A stretch of DNA of 6,729 nucleotides from Candidatus Melainabacteria bacterium (GTDB lineage Bacteria > Cyanobacteriota > Vampirovibrionia > 2-02-FULL-35-15), in the NCBI GenBank assembly GCA_023250175.1, contig JAHFBD010000129.1, positions 1-6,729 of the forward strand. Reading direction: 5' to 3'. A model generated the notes under the pieces. The model worked only from the letters and a program-made list of their open reading frames with translations. It searched no databases and had not been told where the DNA came from. The first letter of the stretch is position 1; every line of letters starts with the position of its first letter. Below are positions 1-5,371 of the stretch, piece after piece. The position numbers were made by a program, and so were the translations under genes.

Positions 1-1
1 A

Positions 2-1543
2 GCAATTAAGATACTTGAAAAGATACAAGAGCAACAAGGAAATAAAGAAGGATTTAAATATGATGATTTATCCAATGATGAAAGATTATCCCTTGCTTCA
101 TTAGGAATTTTAAAAAACGGACTCCATAGCAGTGAAGGCACTAACCCGCTTTTAAGTAAGAAAAATATAGAAACTACTATTAAATTTCTTAAAGAGTTAG
201 AAAAAGGTATAGGAAAAGAAGGAAGTATTTTTGAAAGAATTAAATATGGCTCCAATGATTCTGGAAGCAATAAAAAATTAGCGGAGAGCAGTATTTCATA
301 TAAAGACTTGCTTGCATTTGCATATCCTGAGCCATATGCCAGTAAGAAAGAGCAGGATAAAGTCAATGTGGGTGGAAAGCTTATTACCAGGTATGATTAC
401 ATGAAAGAGACCATGGAAATATTAACTGGCAATAAATCAGGATTAGCTGCTGTTCAAGGAGAGCCACCACCTAAGCCAAAGCCTTCAGCTACACCACAAG
501 CTCAAGCAGAGCCGCTACCCAAACCAAAGCCTTCAGCTACACCACAAGCTCAAGCAGAACCACTACCCAAACCAAAGCCCCCAACTATACCATTACCAGA
601 CCAATCTTCTAACATACATGAAATATATTCTCGCCAAAGCATTCTTTCTTTGCGAGATAGCGGAGAGAATCAATATCCAGATAAGCACAGTGTTTTTACT
701 ACTACTCTTCAAGACGGTAAATCTAAAAGCTTTTTGATTAAAGGAGAAAATGGTAAAGAGGCAGATATTACTAAATATGAAAAGTATCTGGAAAACCTAA
801 AGGGTAATTACTCAAAAGTCCATAAGGATTATACACATACTTTGGCTCAAGAAATTAAAAATGGAGGTGGAAAAATATCAATAGAGACTGCTCTTATAAA
901 AGTTACAAAGGAATTAGAATTAGGTAAGAGTAAAAATAATGAAGATCCTTTATATAGGTTAAGTGGAAAATCAACTAAAGATGATCCCAATAAAGACTTT
1001 GAGGTAATTATGATAACTGGTAGCCCTAGTTCCGAGATTAATAAAGATGAAAATGGAAATCGATTTAAATATGAAGGCTTGTTACTTAAAGAATCAATAA
1101 CAAATGCTTATAAGGATAAATGTAAAGAGTTTGAAACATTAAATAACCCAAATTTAAAACAACTAGAAAATGCAGTTGCTGCAAAGGCTGACAGCTGCCG
1201 TGCTAATGGTAGGAAGTTATATATTTTGTATAGTGGACATGGTGGTGTAACAAAAATTATAAATGTAGATGAGAGAGGGAAACAAATAGGCGAAACAGAA
1301 CCTGAATATCAAAAAGGAATTAATAGCAAAAATAAGAGCAAAGAAGGTAGTATGCTATATAATTTTGGACTTGATAATGTTAGTAAAGGTAAAGGTCTTA
1401 GCGAGGATAAATACAAAGAAATATTAAATAAATATCTTAAAGACATAGAAACTATATCAATCATTAACTCTTGCCAGAGTGGTGCAGCAGTTACAGCTAT
1501 TGATAATGATCTTGAGAAAAAATTTGGCACTGTAAGTACTTAA
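2..1543 (+). CDS. Caspase-like (clan CD) cysteine protease with proline-rich linker, 5' partial, short C-terminus
   Basis: The reading frame is open from the window edge, so the true start lies upstream; a TTG at 308 is not a convincing start because the frame continues without a stop before it. The visible part is 513 residues. Residues 1-150 are hydrophilic, Lys/Glu-rich and unrecognised. Residues about 153-199 form a Pro/Lys-rich linker with a 16-residue repeat. From about residue 332 (DFEVIMITG) the sequence resembles a caspase p20 fold: a hydrophobic strand ending in YSGHGG (His413) and a second strand ending in NSCQSG (Cys491), the spacing and context of a clan CD His-Cys dyad. Such enzymes cut proteins after specific residues and serve in signalling, cell death or effector activity. 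No membrane segment is visible; the N-terminus cannot be judged. The protein ends 22 residues after Cys491, so the p10-like half is absent. It converges on the gene ending at 1655. The dyad is seen; protease activity, substrate and role are inferred. Confidence 0.7.
   Translation, partial: AIKILEKIQEQQGNKEGFKYDDLSNDERLSLASLGILKNGLHSSEGTNPLLSKKNIETTIKFLKELEKGIGKEGSIFERIKYGSNDSGSNKKLAESSISYKDLLAFAYPEPYASKKEQDKVNVGGKLITRYDYMKETMEILTGNKSGLAAVQGEPPPKPKPSATPQAQAEPLPKPKPSATPQAQAEPLPKPKPPTIPLPDQSSNIHEIYSRQSILSLRDSGENQYPDKHSVFTTTLQDGKSKSFLIKGENGKEADITKYEKYLENLKGNYSKVHKDYTHTLAQEIKNGGGKISIETALIKVTKELELGKSKNNEDPLYRLSGKSTKDDPNKDFEVIMITGSPSSEINKDENGNRFKYEGLLLKESITNAYKDKCKEFETLNNPNLKQLENAVAAKADSCRANGRKLYILYSGHGGVTKIINVDERGKQIGETEPEYQKGINSKNKSKEGSMLYNFGLDNVSKGKGLSEDKYKEILNKYLKDIETISIINSCQSGAAVTAIDNDLEKKFGTVST
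464..577 (+). repeat. 48-bp tandem repeat encoding a Pro/Lys-rich linker
   Basis: Two full copies of a 48-base unit lie at 482-529 and 530-577, preceded by the last third of a copy at 464-481. The unit encodes the 16 residues PSATPQAQAEPLPKPK. The two full copies differ at only a couple of bases, all silent, which suggests recent duplication by slippage or unequal exchange. The repeat sits between the unrecognised N-terminal region and the region leading to the caspase-like segment, so it probably works as an extended flexible spacer. Confidence 0.9.
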
Positions 1544-1654
1544 AAACTTCTATAATAAAGAAATAATATATTTAATAAGTAAAAATAGAACCTAAGATGG
1601 CTTCAAACATATTAGGTCCTGCTGGGAAGTTGTGCTTTCTGGTTCTGGTGGTGT

Positions 1655-2776
1655 TTAACCTGCTATAGCTTCAAGCTGATCAGCTATTCTAGCCAAGGCT
1701 TCCATTTGTTCAGGAATTACATCACCATCTCTAGATTGTGAGTCATCAAGAATTGTTCTTATCTGGGTTGCTAATTCTCTAAATTGATTAGGGTTAACAC
1801 CTCCAGGATTTCTAATGATTTGAGAAATTTCTCGAGATACTTCTCTAAGTAAATCTATTAGTTCATCCATATCAGGATGTGCAGGATCATTTTGGAAATC
1901 GTCTATTTCCCCGGTGATCCTGTTTAAATTTCTATCTATATCTCTTAGATTTCTTAGATTTGATATTGTTGGAGGAGATATCCTAACTCTAGATACTGCT
2001 CCCGGCGGTATGCCAATACCAGGTGGAGTTGAGCCTCCTGGTGGTATGCCAATACCAGGTGGTGCTGTACTTCCTGGTGGTATGCCAATACCCGGTGGTG
2101 CTGTACTTCCTGGTGGTATGCCAATACCCGGTGGAGTTGTATTTCCAGGTGGTATGCCAATACCAGGTGGTGCTGTATTTCCAGGTGGAGTTGTACCTCC
2201 GGGTGGAAGTGATGAAGTACCCACTGGCATTTCACCTCTATACCATCTGCCATTTATATAAGTTTGAGCTGGGAGATTTATTCTGCCTCTACCACCATTT
2301 GTATGGTAACCCCCGCTAAAAAATATAGTCCCATCTTCTCTAACAGTATAATCTCCTCTAAAGCCATCTCTACGATAAATAGGTCTGCCTTGTGCATCAG
2401 TTCGTCCAGTAGTTTCTAATTCTAAATGTTCTTTTGCTTGAGCAGGACTAAGGATTGATCTTGGGGCTTCACTAGCAGGTCTTAGATATTCTGGAGTAAT
2501 TATACGAGCTCTTCCTTGTCCGACTACTACATATCCATTGACATATCTACCTCTTTCATCTGTTCCTGTATTAAATAATCTACTACCACCTTGTTGGTTA
2601 ATATATCTACCAGCAAAATCATCTCTATTTCTTGAGGTTCCTTGTAAAAGAGGCCCTGTCCCAACTTCTAAGGTACCCTCAGCTTCTATTGCACGTTCTC
2701 TTCTGTTTAATGATTGTATAAGTTGAGTTCTATTTGGTAAATTTGCTCCTTGGCCTAATCCTCTAACTATTGACAT
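1655..2776 (-). CDS. Hypothetical PPG-repeat protein
   Basis: This 373-residue protein is not recognised. Residues 1-185 are rich in Gly, Arg and aromatic residues and contain two loosely similar stretches, RDDFAGRY (51-58) and RDGFRGDY (136-143), each followed by a Gly-rich F..G segment and a YVNG or YING motif. Residues about 190-260 are low complexity: a PPGxxx hexapeptide pattern arranged as five 12-residue units ending in PPGIGIPPG. Residues 268-373 are acidic and predicted helical, with regular Leu/Ile spacing (for example ELIDLLREVSREISQII), possibly a helical bundle or coiled coil. There is no obvious signal peptide or membrane segment. The start is an ATG at 2774-2776 without a Shine-Dalgarno sequence. 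Consistent protein-like composition on both sides of the repeat supports this frame; open frames on the opposite strand over the repeat are shadows. A surface, structural or secreted host-interaction role is possible but unproven. Confidence 0.75.
   Translation of the reverse strand: MSIVRGLGQGANLPNRTQLIQSLNRRERAIEAEGTLEVGTGPLLQGTSRNRDDFAGRYINQQGGSRLFNTGTDERGRYVNGYVVVGQGRARIITPEYLRPASEAPRSILSPAQAKEHLELETTGRTDAQGRPIYRRDGFRGDYTVREDGTIFFSGGYHTNGGRGRINLPAQTYINGRWYRGEMPVGTSSLPPGGTTPPGNTAPPGIGIPPGNTTPPGIGIPPGSTAPPGIGIPPGSTAPPGIGIPPGGSTPPGIGIPPGAVSRVRISPPTISNLRNLRDIDRNLNRITGEIDDFQNDPAHPDMDELIDLLREVSREISQIIRNPGGVNPNQFRELATQIRTILDDSQSRDGDVIPEQMEALARIADQLEAIAG
2004..2200 (-). repeat. 36-bp tandem repeat encoding PPGIGIPPG units
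   Basis: The plus-strand sequence GGTATGCCAATACC recurs at 2007, 2043, 2079, 2115 and 2151, exactly 36 bases apart; a degenerate sixth copy follows near 2187. On the coding (minus) strand each unit gives 12 residues of the form (N/S/G)(T/S)(A/T)PPGIGIPPG. The array is richer in G and C than its surroundings. Each 14-base core is itself an inverted repeat (GGTAT-GCCA-ATACC), so each unit could form a small hairpin. Copy number is likely to vary between strains, always in multiples of 12 residues without a frameshift. Confidence 0.9.
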
Positions 2777-3045
2777 AATATTATTTGATTAAATTAGGTA
2801 TTCTGAAATCCTTTTAACCAACCCCCTGCTTTTAACTAAACTGTTTTTACTTTACCCATGCAAAATAAAAAATAACGATTGAGACTCAGCTTCAACTTTT
2901 TAGATGAAAGGATTTAAAAGGATATCCCTCATAAAGTCTGAAAACTACAATGAATAATATGTAAGAACTTTTTTATCATGTAATTAATCTACAAGGAATA
3001 AGCTAAGAAACCGTAAAAACCAAGTGGTATAATTGTTTTAATTTC
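2777..3045. other. Intergenic region between divergent genes
   Basis: This 269-base AT-rich region separates the start of the PPG-repeat gene (minus) from the start of the asparaginase gene (plus). It contains the extended -10 promoter of the asparaginase near its right end. On the minus strand a weak promoter candidate is TTGGTT, a 17-base gap and CCTAAT, upstream of 2776. There is a short direct repeat AAAGGAT at 2907 and 2917 and a small palindrome GGATATCC at 2920-2927. The only plus-strand reading frame I examined in detail (2904-2957, 17 codons) is not convincing as a gene. I see no tRNA or riboswitch fold. Confidence 0.5.
3025..3033 (+). promoter_or_regulatory. Extended -10 promoter for asparaginase gene
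   Basis: TGGTATAAT is a perfect sigma-70 extended -10 (TGn followed by TATAAT). No good -35 is seen 16-18 bases upstream, which is usual for extended -10 promoters. Transcription would begin near 3040, only about six bases before the ATG at 3046, giving a nearly leaderless mRNA. This agrees with the lack of a Shine-Dalgarno sequence. Confidence 0.5.
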
Positions 3046-4149
3046 ATGAATATAAATATTGCAAACAGAATTAATACTAGTTCAATTGGTACTTTTCTAC
3101 CATTGACAAAACAAGCTAAAGAGGCTCTATTCACACCACATGGAAAACCAGTACTCACAGTCACTCGCTATAATTACCCAAACATACAATCATATGCATC
3201 AGCTATAGTTTCTTCTAAAGAAGGAGTGATTATAAAACAATTTACACCTAATGATAAAAATGAAGGAGTAAACATTCATTCCGCTATTAAACCATTTCAT
3301 GCAGGATTATTAGTAGCTTATATAAATGAACTAAAAGAAAAAGCTTCAAGTATAAAACCATCAGAATTAAGCTTAGAAGAATTAGCTGTTTTAAGTGCAT
3401 CACACTCAGGGACTCTTACTCATCGTACACATGTTAAATCAGCTTTAGAAAAAGCAGACTTAACTGAACATTATATGACATGTGGTGGGCGCTATCCATT
3501 TGATGATGAAAGCAGAAGCCGACTTATTAAAGCAGATGTAATCCCTTCTAAAACCCCTAAACTCTACGATCAATGTTCTGGGCATCATGCTTGCCAAGGA
3601 ATATTATCAAAGCTTATGAATGAGCCGATTGAAGACTATTGGAAACCAAACAGTAAAGTCCAACAATGGTTATTGCAAAAACTTAAAGAATATTCTAATA
3701 ATGAAAATACAGTAATAATTCCTTATGACAATTGTAATATTCCTACTTTTAATTTATCTCTTGGTGCATTTGGAGCTTTGTATTCTAAGTTCGTATCTGA
3801 TCCTGCATTTAAGCTTGTAACAGAAGCTATGACTAAGCATCCTTTCTTAGTTGGTGGAGAAAGTTCATTGGATAGTTGTCTTATGAATATTACTAATGGT
3901 AATTTAGTTGCTAAATTAGGAGCTGAGGGATTGGTTATTGTAGCTAATAAAAAAGAAGAAAGCTCACTTATTGTTAAAGAATGGGGTGGGAATGGAGCCT
4001 ACAGAGATAAAATAACAATTCAAGCACTAAGAGAATTGGGCTGGTTAAACCATGGACAAGCAGCAACTTTACTTAGACTTCCATTTTTTAAGTTAGAAGA
4101 TGAAAAGCACTATATTAAATATGAGTTTAATACTCCTTTGTTTAGATAA
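3046..4149 (+). CDS. L-asparaginase, Rhizobium etli type (Asparaginase_II family)
   Basis: The enzyme hydrolyses L-asparagine to aspartate and ammonia in the cytoplasm, supplying nitrogen and carbon. The 367 residues match the usual length of the family (PF06089), which is unrelated to the common E. coli-type asparaginases. Family landmarks occur in order: HSAIKPFHA with a Ser79-x-x-Lys82 nucleophile motif, SASHSG (117-122), CGGRYP (146-151), CSGHHA (177-182), DNCNIPTF (228-235) and AKLGAEG (289-295) with Lys290. In the R. etli enzyme the second, fourth, fifth and last of these carry catalytic or zinc-binding residues. By alignment from memory, Cys177 and Cys230 correspond to its zinc cysteines, and His180 replaces its unusual zinc-binding Lys. 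There is no signal peptide. The ATG at 3046 is the only reasonable start: an in-frame stop lies at 3004 with no other ATG between. It ends two bases before the end of msrA, which converges on it. Confidence 0.9.
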   Translation: MNINIANRINTSSIGTFLPLTKQAKEALFTPHGKPVLTVTRYNYPNIQSYASAIVSSKEGVIIKQFTPNDKNEGVNIHSAIKPFHAGLLVAYINELKEKASSIKPSELSLEELAVLSASHSGTLTHRTHVKSALEKADLTEHYMTCGGRYPFDDESRSRLIKADVIPSKTPKLYDQCSGHHACQGILSKLMNEPIEDYWKPNSKVQQWLLQKLKEYSNNENTVIIPYDNCNIPTFNLSLGAFGALYSKFVSDPAFKLVTEAMTKHPFLVGGESSLDSCLMNITNGNLVAKLGAEGLVIVANKKEESSLIVKEWGGNGAYRDKITIQALRELGWLNHGQAATLLRLPFFKLEDEKHYIKYEFNTPLFR

Positions 4150-4151
4150 GT

Positions 4152-4655
4152 CTATAGTTTAAAATTAGGAAATGTACAATTGTTTGCACTACCTGATTTT
4201 TCAAAATATTTCTGATGATACTCTTCTGCTTTATAGAACTCTTTTGTTAGTTCGATTTGAGTAACTATTTTGTTTTTATATTTTCCTGATTTGTCTAAAT
4301 TTCCTTTGGATACTTTTGCTACCGTTTCTTGTTCTTCTGTATGATAAAAAATAACAGATCTGTACTGAGTTCCTATATCAGGTCCTTGTCTATTTAATTG
4401 CGTAGGGTCATGTAAATCCCAAAATACTTGAAGAAGTTTTTCAAAAGTTATTTTACTTGGATCATATTCGATTTGTACGACTTCAGCGTGTCCAGTAGTA
4501 CCTGTACAAACATCGTTATAAGTAGGATCTTGAGAATGCCCGCCGCTATATCCTACACATGTAGATATAACACCAGGGACTTTGCTAAATACATCCTCTA
4601 CGTGCCAGAAGCACCCAGCTCCGAAAGTTGCTTTTTGAATTTGATTATTTGGCAT
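4152..4655 (-). CDS. msrA: Peptide methionine sulfoxide reductase MsrA
   Basis: MsrA reduces the S-epimer of methionine sulfoxide in proteins and as free amino acid back to methionine, with electrons from thioredoxin, and repairs oxidative damage in the cytoplasm. The 167-residue protein has the family signature GCFWHVE with catalytic Cys15. Counting from that Cys, the residues known from E. coli MsrA all fall at the expected spacing: Tyr46, Glu58 (in GHAEVV), Asp93 and Tyr98 (in GPDIGTQYRS). Cys160 near the C-terminus (NNCTFP) is the likely resolving cysteine. The signature has His where Gly is common, a tolerated variation. There is no N-terminal extension or signal peptide and no fused MsrB domain. 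The gene converges on the asparaginase gene with a two-base gap and diverges from the methyltransferase gene with 26 bases between start codons. Confidence 0.97.
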   Translation of the reverse strand: MPNNQIQKATFGAGCFWHVEDVFSKVPGVISTCVGYSGGHSQDPTYNDVCTGTTGHAEVVQIEYDPSKITFEKLLQVFWDLHDPTQLNRQGPDIGTQYRSVIFYHTEEQETVAKVSKGNLDKSGKYKNKIVTQIELTKEFYKAEEYHQKYFEKSGSANNCTFPNFKL

Positions 4656-4663
4656 TGATTAAA

Positions 4664-4675
4664 TTATAATTATAA
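4664..4675. promoter_or_regulatory. Palindromic divergent -10 element between msrA and methyltransferase
   Basis: The 12-base perfect palindrome TTATAATTATAA contains TATAAT on the plus strand (4665-4670) and TATAAT on the minus strand (4674-4669). On the plus strand TTGATT at 4641-4646 lies 18 bases upstream and is a fair -35. No good -35 is seen for the minus strand. Transcripts would start about five to seven bases before each ATG. The whole gap is only 26 bases, so any promoter here must be this compact. AT-richness means chance cannot be excluded. Confidence 0.4.
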
Positions 4676-4681
4676 CTTAAG

Positions 4682-5314
4682 ATGAGCACACTTGTTGTTA
4701 ATTTAGATCAAAGGATTAAAACCAATCCCCGATATACTCATAGTACAGTAACAGAATATTTTGCTAATTCAAAACTCGACTGGTGGAACCCAACTAATAA
4801 ATACTATGCTCAACAAACAAATATTATTGAAAATTGGTTAGAAAAGATAAGTCCTAAAGATATACTTGAATTAGGAGCTGGTTTCGGTCGCATTTCACAA
4901 TTGTTAGATAAACTACCCAGAGTGAATCTTACACTTGTTGATATTAATAAGAAAGCATTAAATATCTTAAAACAAGAATTTCCACATAGACAAATAATAA
5001 ATAGTGATATCAATAGCTTTCTATCTAAAAAGAATAAGTATGATCTCCTTGTTGCAATTGAGTTATTGGTTCATATCCCTAATATAGAAAAACTAATACA
5101 AGGAGTATATAACTCATTGAGAAAGAATGGAACATTAATTACATCAATTACTCCTGATAGTTGGTATGAGGCTAATTGGCCCAGAAAACCTACAATACAT
5201 AGAGGAATTAATGAAAAAGAATTGAATGATTTTGTTTCTAAGTTCTTTAACATTGTAGAAGTGAATAGAAGCAGCAATAATCAATTAATAACGTATCTAC
5301 TTAAGAGAAAATAA
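4682..5314 (+). CDS. Class I SAM-dependent methyltransferase
   Basis: The 210-residue protein has a Rossmann-type methyltransferase core. Motif I is ILELGAGFGR (61-70), the SAM-binding glycine loop. An acidic residue ends the second strand (TLVDIN, Asp87) and should bind the ribose of SAM. NSDINSF (107-113) would contact the adenine, and YDLLVAIELLVHI (120-132) is motif IV, followed by a helix and LRKNGTLITSI (146-156). This resembles the Methyltransf_11/12/25 group of small-molecule methyltransferases; the substrate cannot be told. The catalytic motif of DNA amino-methyltransferases (NPPY/DPPY) is absent, so a DNA modification role is unlikely. The ATG is fixed by an in-frame stop at 4673; there is no Shine-Dalgarno sequence. 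The helicase gene begins 57 bases downstream on the same strand with no terminator visible between, so co-transcription is possible. Confidence 0.85.
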   Translation: MSTLVVNLDQRIKTNPRYTHSTVTEYFANSKLDWWNPTNKYYAQQTNIIENWLEKISPKDILELGAGFGRISQLLDKLPRVNLTLVDINKKALNILKQEFPHRQIINSDINSFLSKKNKYDLLVAIELLVHIPNIEKLIQGVYNSLRKNGTLITSITPDSWYEANWPRKPTIHRGINEKELNDFVSKFFNIVEVNRSSNNQLITYLLKRK

Positions 5315-5371
5315 CGTTTTACCCGCTTCAATATCAGGATACATCTTCAGTGAACGTCGTCTGCATTATAC

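Noticed and set aside
308..310. TTG as the start of the caspase-like gene
   Set aside because: The same frame is open all the way to the left edge with similar composition, and there is no ribosome binding site before the TTG, so the gene starts upstream of the window.
1309..1530. Minus-strand ORF opposite the caspase-like gene
   Set aside because: It is Leu/Ser-rich and antisense to the conserved His-Cys region, as expected for a shadow of a Lys/Glu-rich gene.
1590..1617. Inverted repeat ACCTAA / TTAGGT as a terminator between the convergent genes
   Set aside because: The stem is only six base pairs with a 16-base loop and no T-tract follows it on either strand; this is expected by chance in AT-rich DNA.
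1914..2319. Open frames on the plus strand and a second minus frame across the 36-bp repeat array
   Set aside because: They are shadows of the tandem repeat: a 36-base period keeps every frame free of stops. Their translations are monotonous, and only the 1655-2776 minus frame continues into normal protein sequence on both sides.
2786..2796. The 11-mer TGATTAAATTA shared upstream of both minus-strand genes (also 4656-4666)
   Set aside because: It is made almost only of A and T, lies at different distances from the two start codons, and could arise by chance; a genome-wide motif search would be needed.
2904..2957. Short ORF of 17 codons in the intergenic region
   Set aside because: It is too short, has no ribosome binding site, and its composition is not distinctive.
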